Made by a program: the position numbers and the translations under genes
Notes under the pieces: model-generated
Databases searched by the model: none
The model's input: the letters and a program-made list of their open reading frames with translations, nothing else
What the model was told of the DNA's origin: nothing
DNA from: Kondoa malvinella
Taxonomy: Eukaryota > Basidiomycota > Agaricostilbomycetes > Agaricostilbales > Kondoaceae
Length of the DNA stretch: 64,000 nt
NCBI GenBank assembly: GCA_039545315.1
Contig: BCIM01000005.1
Location: forward strand, 994,609-1,058,608
Direction: 5' to 3'
In this document: positions 23,316 through 35,622 of the stretch, one piece after another
How positions within the stretch are numbered: position 1 is the first letter of the stretch
How the letters are laid out: each line of letters opens with the position of its first letter

Positions 23316-23514
23316 GTTTGTCACGGTCTGGGTGTAAGCGAGCTAGAAGCAAAAAAAAGGAAAATGCACTGATGAGGTGATTACGTCTGATATTGCTGCT
23401 GCTCATATGTACATGTCCCTGCACTGCTACCCCAAGCAATCCTAATCACTGTCCTTTTGCTTTCATTCCGCTGAGGCTAGATATGAGCAAAGTAACTAAT
23501 GAGAGACTGCAAAC

Positions 23515-24946
23515 TTACTGCTGTCGTCTATTCGGGTCATTCTCAACTGTCTTGTACCACTGGACGTCATAGAAATCATTCAGTCCTGAAAAGGAAGCCG
23601 AAAACCACGAAAGCGCACCTCGACAAACTTCTGAATCCCTTCTTCCAAACCAACAATCGGCTCGTAACCCAACATTCTCCTCGCCTTTTCCGTATTGTGA
23701 TACTTATCCGCACAAGCCAATATACATTTACCCCTCGTGAACGTTTCCGGTTTGCCCAACATTGAATTAATCCACCCTACAACGCTTCCCAGTACATACG
23801 CGATTGATTTAGGGAAAACGATATAACTTGATGGAGTATGTTGCGCATAGGCAGTCCACATCATTCTTGGCATATCCCAAAAGTAGACTGGTTCATTGTT
23901 GGAAATAAAGTAGACTTGACCTGCTACGGGTAAGGGTTCAGCTTCGTCCGGTCGGGCGAAAGCAGCAAAGAATTGGTCGTAACGATTGCGCGGTGGAATG
24001 AAGACTGCATCAATGTCGTCTGAGTCTGATGATGCAGGCGGTTGTTCGCCTTCATCCCATTGACCTGACGGCCGGAAATGTGAAGTAGGCACAGATCGAG
24101 TTTGTGCGGAAGAAGCTGGAGGTGCGGGAAGGGGTCGTGTGAGATCTTCAGTAGAGACTGTTTCGCCTAGTCTGGCAGCGGCGAGAAGATGGGCATGCAC
24201 GACATTGTCGACATAGGTAAAGTCGAAAAGGTTGTTATTGGAACCGAGCTGGAACCTGGTCTTGCCTTCTTTGTAAACTTGGATCATGCCTGGTCCGGCT
24301 AGCCAGTCTCCTGCTCTGTTCGATTGCTTCTGCATTAGGCGAAACCGACCTAGATGAAGGCTTGGGCTTACCCAAAGATACCAGCCGGCCGTATGGAGCA
24401 TGTCAAGAGCCCTTCAACACCATTCGCAGAAATGATCATCTTCTCAGCTGTAGCCTGTGCAGTCAAGACTTATAAGCCGCTCGTACCGCATGATCCATCC
24501 GAGCGCACCTTTGTAAACATGTAAGGATCATGGAACTCCTGCTCCACTACGGGCAGCCTCTCGTCCACATTCTTGAGGTCCTGGCCATCAAATACAACCC
24601 CACTCGTGCAGGTATAGATCAACTTTTGCACTTTACAGCTCTTGCATGCCTCAATCACATTCTCCGTTCCTTCGATGTTGACCTTTTGTAGGATATCTTT
24701 AGGCAGAGAAATGAGACCTGCAGCGACGTGAAAGACGACAGAAGCGCCAGATTCTCGAACGGCAGCCAAAGTGTTTGCTTTGTCGGTCAGGTCACAGGAA
24801 ATGAAGCGATGACCTGTTGGCTCGTGACGCTGTGTGAGGTCTGTTGAAGTCACTGATGCGGTTGGGTAGCGCTCTTTCAGCATTTCTATCATTCTGTGTC
24901 CGAGGAAACCTTCTCCGCCCGTGACGAGGTAGGACTCTGAGGCCAT
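23515..24946 (-). CDS. ERG26: Sterol-4-alpha-carboxylate 3-dehydrogenase (decarboxylating)
   Basis: NAD(P)-dependent C-4 demethylation step of ergosterol synthesis at the ER, acting with Erg25 and Erg27. Extended short-chain dehydrogenase: MASESYLVTGGEG-FLG Rossmann motif at residues 5-17, VVFHVAAG, VNIEGTENVIEACKSC, CTSGVVFDGQDL, catalytic Y-MF-TK (YxxxK), then FDFTYVDNVVHAHLLAA. A long Ser/Pro-rich insert (about 24010-24160) precedes NNEPVYFWDMPRMM, which is unusual. At the 3' end, splicing out 23525-23625 (approximately) restores a family-like WYKTVENDPNRRQQ end at 23515; without it the frame stops at 23580. A hydrophobic segment near PKSIAYVLGSVVGW may contact the membrane. Confidence 0.9.
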
Positions 24947-25175
24947 GGTGTATGATATAGAGTTGAGTATAGCCGTTCGCGCGGTATCGTAAGGCAGAAA
25001 GAGGCAGTCAGTTGCTTGTCGAGGTCGAAGAGCCAAGAAAGCTATTAGGACCATAGTGCAGCAAGATGGGAGAGATGCATGACAATCTAATCCTACAATG
25101 GAAGCTGTCCATAAAGACCCTCGCATCTACAGCCGAAACCCAAAAAACATCAGTCACCAGCATACCATCCATGCC

Positions 25176-26953
25176 TCATTCTTTCTCCTCTTCGGCATGC
25201 TCTATCTCTTCTGCCAATAGCTTGATGATCTCGTAGGCCTCTGCTAGTTCAGCCGAGACAATCGCTTGGCCTTCGGGTATCGAGCCATCGTGTCCCTATA
25301 TTGCAATAAGTTTGAATGCCAGCGACAAGCGACATGTTGCACTCACGAGAAACTTGCCATCGACCCGAAGTTCATCTATAAGAAGCTGAGCCCAGCCAAC
25401 AGGCAGATGAAAGAAAACATACCTATTTGTGACAATGCTAGGTAATACGGGTAGAGCTCCCGTTTCGAATAGTCATCTCCGTGCTTTTGAATCTCTTTCA
25501 CTGCGGAGAAATGAGCATTTGCATCCGGAAGAAGGTCATCGAAAGACTCACGACACCGCTTGATAGTGGAAAGCTTGTTCGCTATCGGCATTAACTCTTC
25601 ACTTATAGGTTCACTCGACGCCATCAACCGATAGATAAGACCAAAGCACCTCCGCAGTAGATAAAGCAGCACCTATCGATCTATCAGCCTTGTGCATATA
25701 TTAGAGCAAAAGACGCACTATTTGGCCCTCTGGTTTCTTCCCTTCGCTATCTACGAAATGTCCACCAACACGCATGCTGTCTATTTCCGCTAGTGACATT
25801 TGGAAGTTGTATAGATCTGTCTCGCGTAACGTCCAGCGATGCGTTAATGCTAGTCTTTCGAGCTGTGACTTCATTTCCAATAATCGGTCGTACTGTACGA
25901 CATAGTAAAAAGCTCAATCAGCTGAAGCTGAAGTGAGCAATACCAAACGCACGATAGGCTTTAGCGGTATGGCCACGTCTTCTTGTCTCGCCATGATATC
26001 TTGCAGCAAATCAAAGTTCTCCTCCAGCAGTCCAATCAACAGCGCTTGGCCAGGCGGTACATCTCCTTTTGGCCCCATAAACTTTCCATCAACTCTTTTA
26101 CTATCTATCGCCCTCAATTCTTCTTTCAGATGCGTCGCTTCGTTTAAAGTAGGCTTCGGTCTTGCAGCTATACCCGCTAATGTGCGTCGAATTGTCACCA
26201 ACCTTTGATGGGTGGCCACAAGAGATGGATCAAGGTGTTCCAGGCCTGAAAGAAGCTTGTCGAGCGTGTTTTGGCACTTAGCATACTTCTTGAGCAACAA
26301 GCGTTTCATTGGTTCAGGTTCGTTAGCTGCTTTTTCCACACTGCCTGCAGATGGTGCAGGTGTCGCTGCTTTCTGTGAACTGTCAGTAGATGGCGTGGGT
26401 GTTGTGATGATATTCTTCAATTCAGTCAAACGATTTTGAAAGGACTTTAGGTCGCTTGCTGTATAAACTGCTGATTCGTCTAGGTGATCTAGCAGTCTAT
26501 TCATCGTGGCCAATTGACAGTATGTTGCTGGTGCTTCTTTTGACTTGCCGATAGTACTAACAACAACCTCAGCCGCAGAACATACGTACAAAACAGACAG
26601 CACAAACAGGAAGAAGAGGGAAAGCAATTGAAAGACATCAGAGAGCAGGTCATCCACTCGGTTAGGCTGCTCTTCTTGAGATGTAGGCGCTTGCTCTCGT
26701 ACATCGTCCAACGTCTGTACTTGTTCCAGGATCGATTGGTAGATGTCAAACACTGCTTGAGGTGAGACGTAGCCTTCGCGAGATTTGAGAGCTGTCAGCC
26801 GATCTCGAATGCTGTTGTTCCATCAGTATAGGGCGAGACAGCTGTATAGCACGTACTTGACGAGCCGCTCGAGAATTGGCAGTTCCTGCCCGAGATTCAT
26901 TAGCGGCAGGCAATGCTATGGCAGCAGAGACGCACCTCTGTAGGGACAGGCAT
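25176..26953 (-). CDS. CUB1: UPF0662 / Cub1-like protein (DUF2408 repeats)
   Basis: Fungal-specific family related to yeast YPL260W and S. pombe SPAC30C2.08. The exact biochemical role is not established; the yeast gene has been linked to the proteasome and DNA-damage response. Three related tail motifs mark the internal repeats: RVDGKFMGPKGDVPPGQALL, SMRVGGHFVDSEGKKPEGQI and LRVDGKFLGHDGSIPEGQAI. The N-terminus is MPVPTEELPILERLVK across short introns. The body is helical with a Thr/Pro/Ala linker (about 26330-26400). A hydrophobic run encoded at about 26570-26640 is probably a retained intron rather than a membrane segment. It ends EEIEHAEEEKE. Confidence 0.82.
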
Positions 26954-27224
26954 GATGTAATTGGACAATCAGGCTTATCGCTGTCGCCGTTCGACACAGA
27001 GCTATAATTCACGTCATGCGCGTTTTGACGTCGAACCGTTCAAGCGAATACCTCACATGGGATACCAGAGAGCTCAGATACCCCTCAACAGTGGACAGAA
27101 GTCTGCAAGAGAAAAAATGGCGACCTGGTCGAGCCTGCCTGATGTTATTCGAATATGAAGGCACCTGGGAATGCAAGCGTGCGTACAACTAACGAGCAAT
27201 AGCTGATCGGTGGCAGACGCTCTT

Positions 27225-28807
27225 ATGGCCAACCCTGTCAATGTGACTTCAACGAGACGTCCCGACGAGCTCTTACAATTCGCGCATCTGTGCAGGTATG
27301 CTACAGACACATATCAGTCACAGCGGCGTCTGATATGGTACTACAGGCTTGACCGCGCGATGAACATGTATTTCACGCCTATACTCTGGCGGTACCTATC
27401 TTATAGCAAAGAGGAAGATTTGAACAACAAGCCCAACTTGCAGCATGTCAAGAGATTGTATCTTGGCTTTGATACGACAATGCGCGATACTGCGGCATTG
27501 ATCCAGCAGATTATCTTTTTTGTCAAACTGTTGCCAACGCTCGAATATGGACATGTCAGCCTCAATATTTGACAGACGCTCCAGAAGGCCGTAGCACGGA
27601 CTTCGCTCGCCGTCGTGAAATCAACGCCGAGGACCAAAAGATGATACGAAGTCTGGTGTCCCAGCTCGATATCGCTTTTACGAACAATGGCGCATCTGCA
27701 ACTTGGAGTGCGAGTTGCGCCGAATGGCACTGGCAAGATATGATCAGTGGCAGCAGTAGCATTGCAATGCCTGCCCTCGTTCATCGCCATAGACCTACCC
27801 TAACCATCAATGCTGCCAACGTGGGCGGTGACTGGGATGATCATGGGATAGTCTTGCTTGGCAATGAGTGGATCGCAGCTCTCACGGAATCATCCGAATC
27901 AAATATGGAAGATGAAGTCCCCAAAGATCCGACCGAATGGCTCAAGATCGATACTGTCATGCAAGGCTTTTGCGCGACCACGTGGAAATACTTGGAATCG
28001 GTCTCGAAACGAATCTCGCACCTAAGAATCGGCGGTGCAGGTGGTATGCGGTCGAATAAGCCGGGGAGGATATACTACGAAACCGAGCCCTGGCCAATCA
28101 TTGTACGTGGCAATCGTAACAACCTCGACAATTTCAATCTACACACCCTGTCACTGCACGTCACAACCTCATCAGAACTCAATGATGTACGCACAATGAT
28201 ACTTCTCAGCCATAATACACTGCAATATATCGATATACTTCTGAAATCGCACTTCCTAGAGAGCTTGCTCCGCTTGGTAGACTAGGTCAAAAGCTTTCAC
28301 GACGCCGACCTTTCGCATTCCTCTCTGAAGGAAGTACATGTACGTTGGGCTGGACCAAATTGGGCTCATGATGACCTGGCCGAGGAGGAAAGTCTGCTCG
28401 CTCAGCCTCGGACCACTTGGAATGTGTACGGAGTCTCAGAGAGGGCAATCGCCATACGTGAGCTAGATGGAGCAAGATACTGCAATTGGGCAACAATGGC
28501 GAAGACCTGAGAGCTGTACTTGCTGGATACTGGAAGCAGAAAGGTGTCCTCTTTAAAATGACTGGGGTCGGACGTGAGCTTGATTTCATGTACGAATGGC
28601 CGGTATGTGCAAGCCAGCAATTGGGTCGCAATCTGACTGATCGACTAAATCCAGGTCTATGGCGAGCATACTTTGTTTCAAGAAGCTCTGCCTGACAGCG
28701 ACGAGGAGGATGAAGAGGTTGTGCAAGAAGAAGAACAGAGCTCAGGTACAGGTTCAAGTGACAATTGGGACGGTGATGAGCTTTCTTCAGATGACTACGT
28801 ATGCTAG
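27225..28807 (+). CDS. F-box-like protein
   Basis: Probable substrate receptor for an SCF ubiquitin ligase. The spliced N-terminus MANPVNVTSTRRPDELLQFA then HLCRLDRAMNMYFTPILWRY (intron 27295-27345) matches the degenerate F-box plus 'TPxLWRxL' seam common in basidiomycete F-box proteins. LQHVKRLYLGFD and FVKLLPTLEYGH follow. The middle (27632-28273) is leucine-patterned repeat-like sequence, and the C-terminus is very acidic (ALPDSDEEDEEVVQEEEQSS). Introns near 27555-27631 and 28274-28327 are needed to keep the frame; the second removes an in-frame TAG. No partner domain is recognisable, as is typical for this expanded fungal class. Confidence 0.65.
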
Positions 28808-28972
28808 CAGACTGGTCAAGACGCACGCGCTGATTACTTTCCGGGCAGAGCGACTAATCTTCTCACATGGACCTCTGCGTCGGAAAAGAAATACGAGACA
28901 GGCATGATTGATACTGGTCACAGTAATTGAAACAATTCATCGTACATTAATTTGAATCAGAGACCAATCCCC

Positions 28973-30488
28973 TCACAATTTTGAAGGCTTCCACAATTTG
29001 CCAAAGCAATCAATGATGTCGTCCGCCAGAACTTGAGGGCATTCCACAGCCGCGAAATGCCCACCCTGCCAACGATCAGCCAAATCCGCGTCGTCAATAT
29101 TTAGACAAACCTTGTCATGCTCCTTGAACCACTGCAAGTTTCCAATAGTAGTCGTCATCGCTTTAGGTACGGGGAAGATTTCTTGTGGGAATAGAGAGTA
29201 TCCAAATGGTACAGATCCGCTGTGTGAAGGTAATCCTCCGCCATTTTTGAACTGATAGAGCATCAGTCTCCATGATTTGCACAAGTGGATTAGGGCTGAC
29301 AGATCTATAGTAGTACAGCGTTGTAGGAAAAGTCTCCGTCAACCAGTACAGGCTATCACTGGTATAAGCAGATGCGCTTGTTAGCTCAGGTGAAAATAGC
29401 TCACGAGACGTTCTCGCAAATGGTGTCAAGCGAAGTGTCAATTTCCGTCCACTCTAACCATTTCTCTCCAATCCAGGCAAACATCGCAACCGGTGATGCG
29501 CACAAAGCATACGATATAGTAGAGGTACGATAGCCATGCGCGTCTCCGTAGGAGTTGCCAGTTTCACGCCAATGTTGACCTTTCTGCAGGTGCTTTTGAT
29601 CTTGCGCTGAAAGTTTGGACGGGTCAAAGTCTTTTGGTGGTGCGGTAATGGCAAAGTTGACTGAGCTAGCGGTCAGTTGAGTTGTAGGTGGAGAGGTTGA
29701 CACGTACTGTGATAGGCTTTGCAGGACTCTGGATAGTCTGCCGCAAGCTGACGAGCGACAAAGGAGCCCTAAAGCAGAGGTTTTGGCTTGGCAGAGGATA
29801 GATAAGCGGAGAAACTCACCAGATCTCCTCCTTGAGCAGCATCTGAGAGCTTGATCAACAGTCTCCGCAGGAACAAAGGGATTTCTTACAAGCAGAGAAG
29901 CCCAATCCAGTCATAAGCTTGTGCATGATAGCTGGAACTTCAGGCATAGGCTCGATATCGCGCTTCAAGCTAGATGGAGAAGAAAAGCCGAAACCAGGAA
30001 GCGAAGGTACAATGAGGTGAAAAGCAGGAGCCTTAGAAGCAGCGAGTATTGGAACGATGTCGAGGAATTCGACAAAGCTGCCAGGCCAGCCGTGCAATAG
30101 CATCAGAGGGATCGCCTTAGGGTCCGGAGACATGATTGCCATAAAGTGAATGCTGTATTCATGGCCGTATTGATCGGTGATAGGGACTCTGTAGTGCGGA
30201 AACTGGTTGATGCGCTCTTGAGACTTCTTCCAGTCGTATTGGTCACGCCAATAAGCTGAACGGAAATTCAACATCAACAGCATGCTTGGACAGCGACAAG
30301 AGCTACTTGCGAATGGCTTTCTGCATGAAGCTGCCTGTAATTCCCAGAGATCTGTCCTCCAGTTGTGTCTCATATGAAGGCTTAGCCAAAGGAGCCAGCT
30401 TGATCAATTCCCTCATCTGGTCGATTTTATTTTGTGCAATCTCCACTTGGAAGCGTTCTGGCTTCAAAGTTGCATTTGGGAAAGTCAT
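28973..30488 (-). CDS. Epoxide hydrolase, microsomal (EHN) type
   Basis: Alpha/beta-hydrolase that opens epoxides to diols. N-terminal EHN domain: MTFPNATLKPERFQVEI, then KIDQMRELIKLAPL; YDWKKSQERINQFPHYRV follows. Oxyanion motif HGWPGSFVEF at about 30080. Nucleophile Asp in QGGDLGSFVARQLA, rebuilt across an intron near 29760-29820. Lid with LYWLTETFPTTLYYYR, whose Tyr side would supply a ring-opening residue. Catalytic His in GGHFAAVECP. It lacks the N-terminal membrane anchor of mammalian EPHX1, so it may be soluble. The ATG at 30488 is the first in frame. Substrate unknown: detoxification and secondary metabolism are both plausible. Confidence 0.88.
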
Positions 30489-31138
30489 GGCGGCGTTTTC
30501 ACTCAACGTGTATGGTCGTGCAAGATAGCGGGGCGCCAATCACGAGCGCGACAGCGTCGGCGACATTCAAATTGGTGGTAGGCTCGGTGGGACCACTTTA
30601 CCGAGATGCGTCTGCCCCTAAGGCCTCAGAGCTCTAACGGCGTCAACTCTCTTGAATACGAAGAGAAAAGAGCAAGATCTACAAGGCTGTGAGCGGAATT
30701 GGTCGAAATGTCGAAAGCCTTGCGAGAAGGACATCTCGACGCGCTAGGACAGCATCAGTAGACTCTCCGTCATGTGTAAAGGGACTGCTTTCAATCCTGT
30801 CACGTTTTGTCGTTCTCCGAATGCATGGTGCTCTCTCAAACAAAGTTCTATTCGATCAAGTGCCTCGAATGGTCAACAGCCTACAATGCTCAAGAACTGC
30901 CGCTCTGGCTTCGAGGCCGCAGAAGGGTTGCTACACATTCTACATTGGTTGTGACAGGATCATGGCCAGCAGCTTTTCCCTTATTCTCTTTTGTCCAGCT
31001 CATCCGCTTCACTAAAATTTCTTTTACAGAGAAACAAAAGACCGCTTGTCTCGTTCCTGTATCTGCCCATTCCTTTTCTGTTCTCCCAGGAGTCCACGTA
31101 TAGCTAAATGAAGCCCTTTCTCACGAACCATATCAATC
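30489..31138. promoter_or_regulatory. Divergent region between the epoxide hydrolase and a secreted Cys-rich gene
   Basis: About 650 bp between two divergently oriented starts. Open frames of 60-110 codons overlap on the plus strand (30689-31103) but none has a domain or splicing support. Just before 31139 the sequence is T/C-rich, as expected near a fungal transcription start. Confidence 0.4.
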
Positions 31139-31692
31139 ATGAGAGTCGGAATTGTTTTAGTCGTTGCTGGTATTGCTGCCTCATCCGCTGCACCTCTTGA
31201 GTACCACAAGGAATATGATCTTGTCCAAAGAGCTATCGTGGACCAGCCAGGCGATGGCAGTGAGCTTGTTCCTGCATCCCAAAACAACTTTGGACCTGAT
31301 TCTGACTTACAGCTTGCACGATCCCTTGTTCTGGCAAGAGAATGTGTGTAAGGACAAAATGCGAGCTGAAACCAAAGCACGAATCCAATGGTGAGCTGGC
31401 TCAGATTCGATAAAGTGCCATCTGATTGCTTCCTTTAGATTGTCCTCACGGCTGCTCAGGCAAAAGAACATGCATAGCAGGCAAATGCGAGCTCAAGGAG
31501 GAATATAAACCTCCCAGTAAGCTTGTACACAAAAGAATCGGCCCAGTCTAATTTTTGTTCTTTTGACTGGCCTGCCCTCAAGGATGTCCACTGTCACACA
31601 AGTGTGTCGAAGGCGTGTGCGTCCGCAGACCTGAACTACCTCGTCCTTCTGGCCCTCCACTGGTATATGCACCGACCTGCTGTATTTCCTAA
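31139..31692 (+). CDS. Secreted cysteine-rich repeat protein
   Basis: The N-terminus MRVGIVLVVAGIAASSAAP is a clear signal peptide with an Ala-rich cleavage region; a short spacer (YHKEYDLVQRAIV) follows. Splicing 31260-31312, about 31392-31438 and about 31510-31576 gives three related Cys modules: CTIPCSGKRMCVRTKCELK, CPHGCSGKRTCIAGKCELK and CPLSHKCVEGVCVRR. It ends RPSGPPL then APTCCIS. Pattern per unit: C-x(3)-C-x(4)-C-x(3-4)-C, with the third diverged. The first two modules are also similar at DNA level, pointing to recent duplication. I do not recognise the family; the architecture is that of small secreted effectors or adhesive/antimicrobial peptides. Total about 125 residues. Confidence 0.7.
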
Positions 31693-31971
31693 AGAGGAAA
31701 AGGCTGCGTCTTGGTGAGTTCGCTGCTCCGTGACGCATTCGCGAGAGACTGATTCTTCCTCTGAAGTGACTGTTCTGGATATGCATCCGAGTGGCCAATG
31801 CATATATTTAGGGGCGAAGCCAAACGCGTAGCGGAAAGCCGAAAATTGGGACCCCTCATTCTGTATCCAGCAGTGCAAAGGCTCTGCTACGACGAACTCT
31901 ATTGTATTACTTCCTTGTCAGCCAATGCCTTCTGCGAGCTAGCTTTGTCTTGCCTTCATCTTGCCTTCACC

Positions 31972-34900
31972 ATGCTTCGACGGTCTGCTCCAAAGCACCG
32001 ACATGTTAGAACACTGTATGGCTACTCAAAGCCCAGAACCTTCAATCTACCAGACTTTACACCAGAACAGCTATCGCTAAGAGCTGAACAAGCAGGACTC
32101 GTCAGATTAGTTGACTCTTATCGGCGGCACGGGTCAGTGCTTGCCTCGACGCGCTTCACAGTAGTAACGAGCTGCACTACAGACACAGAGCGGCTCGTCT
32201 AGATCCTCTTGATCTCTTACACCGCCCGCCAGTCGCTGCATTAGAGTGAGCTTATCGCAATATCAACAAACCGTGCTGATGGTCGAATAGCCCTCGACGG
32301 TATGGCTTTCCCTATGAGCACCCCTTAGAGGAAGAGTACAAGAGCAAGACTTTACCTGAAGCATCTGCACCTGCTGGTCAGAGGTTCAATGTCGATGGCA
32401 TCCTGTACCATGCTCGAGGACAAGAAACTATGCAGCTCGAAGAGATTGTCAACTTGCTCCAGCAAACCTATTGCCAGAACATTGGCTTCGAATTCATGCA
32501 TCTGTCCGATAAGAGCGAGCGGGAGTGGATTGCTCGGGCACTTGAAACGGCGCACGCTGCTCCGGTGTCGGACGAGACGAAGCGAAGGCACTGGCGCCTA
32601 CTACACGAGTCAGAAATCTTTGATCACTTTCTCGGCAAGCGATTCCCTAGCGTCAAGCGATATGGACTCGAAGGAGCGGAGTCAATGCTGCTTGCGGTCG
32701 ATAGGTTGATGAAGGACTCGGCACAATCGGGCATTGAAGATGTCGTGTGAGTATTCCTTCTCATAAGCATAGCTTGCGCTGATTGCTGTGTAGTATCTCG
32801 ATGATGCATCGCGGACGCTTGAATCTACTTACGCAGCTATTGAATTTCGATCATCGCGTCCTTTTCCGGAAAATGAAGGGTCTATCAGAGCTACCCCAAG
32901 AGCTGCTGGAGAAAGGCTTTGGCGGAGATGTGATCAGCCACCTCTTCCTGTGGAATCAGCCCATTGACACATACGCTGGAACAACTTTGCGAACATATCT
33001 CTTACCAAATCCAAGCTTCTTGCAAGCGATCGCTCCTGTCGGTCAAGGTACGTCTTTTTTCGCGATCAAGCTGGAGCTCAAATGATAGCACAGGTGTAAC
33101 TCGAGCTCTGCAAATGCAGTCTCGCGAAGGACCAGAGGTCAAGCAGCTAGGTGATACAGCTATCAACATCCAGCTACATGGCGACGCTGCCTTCGTAGGC
33201 CAAGGGATAATGCAAGAATCGCTCAACCTCAGTCAATTGCCATACTTCAATAATGGAGGGTCTATACATCTGGTGGTGAACAACCAGCTTGGCTACACTA
33301 CACAGTCTGCCCATGGTCGCTCTTCCTTCTATGCGACTGATCTGGCTAAAGCTGTGAGCAACATTATCATATTGCAAGTTCTAGCTCAAGGTGTTCTAGA
33401 TTGCTGCACCCGTTCTACATGTCAACTCAGACTACCCTGATTCTGTCGCTGCTGCTGCATCGATCGCTTTCCAATATCGCGCTTTCTTCCGCAAAGATGT
33501 CATCATTGATCTCGTTAGCTATAGACGGATGGGTCACAACGTAAGTCTGGCAACTTTGTTAGCAGATCATCTCGCTTATCGGAGAGCTTTTGGCTTTCAA
33601 GGAGCTGGACGATCCTTCGTATACTAATCCGGGTATCTATGTGAAAGTGAAGAGTCTCAAGTAGGCTCTCAAACACCGGTGGTGAGTATCAGACTGATTT
33701 GATGGTAGGTCTGTTCCTAAGAAGTACGAGGCGCACCTATTGGAGGAAGGCGTCATCACAGCAGAAGACGTGTCTTCTCATCGACAAGCTACCACACAGG
33801 CACTTGAATCGAAGCTCGAACAGGCAGAAAAGTTTGAACCCGAATTTCCGCCGATGGCATATCCCTGGAGCGAAATGACTTGGATGACCGAGTCTTCGAG
33901 TACTGTTCAGACTGGCGCAAAGACTGAGGCGTTGCAAGAAGCTGGAAAAGCCTCTGTGTCGGTCCCGGATGGCTTTGTGCGTTTCTTTCGCACGTCTGGC
34001 GAGAATGTGCTGAGCCAGAATTGCAGTCTGTTCACCCTCGCTTGACGAAACTCCATATCGCTAAGCGGCTTGAAGCAATCAAATCTGGGGAAGGCATTGA
34101 TTGGTCAACAGCTGAAGCACTCGCGTTTGGTACTTTGATGCAGGATGGATACCACGTCCGGATATGTGGTCAGGACTCTGGCAGAGTGAGTTAGACATAC
34201 TGTATCTCACAAGAGTCTGCTGAGACTGGACGGGCAGGGCACCTTTTCTCAACGACACGCCGTTCTGACTGATCAGCAGAACGAAAGTGCTTGTATACCA
34301 CTCAATTCGCTCGACTCGGTTGGAAGACTAGATGTGGCTGCATCTCCGTTGAGCGAGTTTGCGGTGATGGGCTTTGAACAAGGAATGAGCTGGACCAATC
34401 CTAGGTTGCTCAATCTGTGGGAGGCCCAATTTGGCGTGAGTCGCCTTTTCCGTTTCTGTTGATTGGCTGATAGTGGTCTACAGGACTTCTTCACTGGTAC
34501 ATTAGCTCTATTCATACAGCCGATTCAAGACTGACTCGTGAAATAGGCGCGCAAATCATGATCGACAACTTTCTTACCTCAGGCGAATCGAAATGGGCAT
34601 TCCAAAGCGCTCTTACGCTCCTGTTGCCTCACGGATACGACGGGGCCGGCCCCGAGCACTCAAGCGCTAGGATTGAACGTTTCTTACAGCTCTCATCCGA
34701 CAGTCTGGGCGAGCCGAATCGCAATCCGAATATCCACATCGCTCAGCCAACTACCGCAAGCCAGTACTTCCACGTCCTGCGTCGCCAAATGTTACGATCA
34801 TATCGCAAACCTCTTGTCCTCTTTACGCCTAAATCTACTCTACGCCTGCCAGCAACAGCTTCAAGTCTCGCTGAACTGACACAAGGCTCGTTCAAGCCTG

Positions 34901-35442
34901 TACTTACAGAAGACAACTTGCGAGGCGAAGGCGTCAAGCGAGTGGTATTCCTTTCTGGTCAGCTGTACTACAAGCTTGTTGCCGAAAGGGAAAAAAGAGG
35001 TTTACAAGAACAAATCTCGTTCGTCCGATTAGAGGCGAGCAATCACAGAGTACGCGCCTTTTAACCGACTGATCGCTTTGATGCAGGAGTTTGCGCCTTT
35101 CCCTTGGGCAGAAGTGAAAGAGTGCTTGTCGGGCATTTCAAGCCAAGCTAAACTAGTATGGGCGCAAGAAGAACCCGAGAATGCGGGTGCATACCTGTGA
35201 GTTGGTGTTGTATTGACTCTATATTCGATCTGACACCGGAAGCAGCTTTGTTTTGCCCCGCTTGATGCAATGTTCGGGCAAGCCTGTACGATATATCGGA
35301 CGAAAGGCTGTCGCTTCACCCTCGACTGGTAAGATTCACTCAAGCCATACCTCCGCGATATTCAATGACTGACAAAACAGGTATATCGTCTGTGTTCAAG
35401 GCAGAACATGCTTCGCTGGTCGAAGAGGTGTTCAAGCTCTGA
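31972..35442 (+). CDS. DHTKD1: 2-oxoadipate dehydrogenase E1 (DHTKD1-like), thiamine-diphosphate enzyme
   Basis: Mitochondrial E1 of the 2-oxoacid dehydrogenase family, expected in lysine/tryptophan breakdown. The N-terminus [20 protein letters not shown] is an Arg-rich presequence. Motifs: [49 protein letters not shown] (the DHTKD1-type segment), ThDP-binding [49 protein letters not shown], then in the second half [15 protein letters not shown] and the C-terminal [14 protein letters not shown]. It has many introns. The segment equivalent to HHPLHVTMLPNPSHLE reads [15 protein letters not shown], so two or three normally conserved His are absent. The absence of the E2-interacting N-terminal extension of KGD1 supports DHTKD1 over OGDH. 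Confidence 0.87.
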
Positions 35443-35622
35443 AGTGGTATGAGGCTTTATGTATTGAAGAAATTGCGTGTAATGCTACAATGAATGTCCG
35501 ATAGTACGTCATGATGCAATCTCAGTCACTCATCAAGCGGCAGCAGAGATGGCGATAGGAGAGTCAACACCAGACTCCACTAATCAAACAATTAGCCATC
35601 TCATAGCTAAATGCAGACGGGT

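Noticed and set aside
23280..23324. Earlier start for DBP9 at 23324
   Set aside because: The codon there is GTG; the first ATG is 23315.
26500..26640. Hydrophobic segment in the UPF0662 protein read as a transmembrane helix
   Set aside because: It lies between canonical splice sites and UPF0662 proteins are soluble, so it is most likely intron sequence.
27117..27160. F-box-like start MATWSSLPDVIRI upstream of the F-box gene
   Set aside because: It hits a TGA after 13 codons and no splice joined it in frame; the ATG at 27225 gives a better F-box seam.
27550..27645. Apparent frameshift between two long frames in the F-box-like gene
   Set aside because: An intron from 27555 to 27631 (or 27640) restores the frame with canonical sites.
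28280..28290. In-frame TAG in the F-box-like gene, suggesting a pseudogene
   Set aside because: A GT-AG intron of about 54 nt (28274-28327) removes it and keeps the frame on both sides, so a break is not needed.
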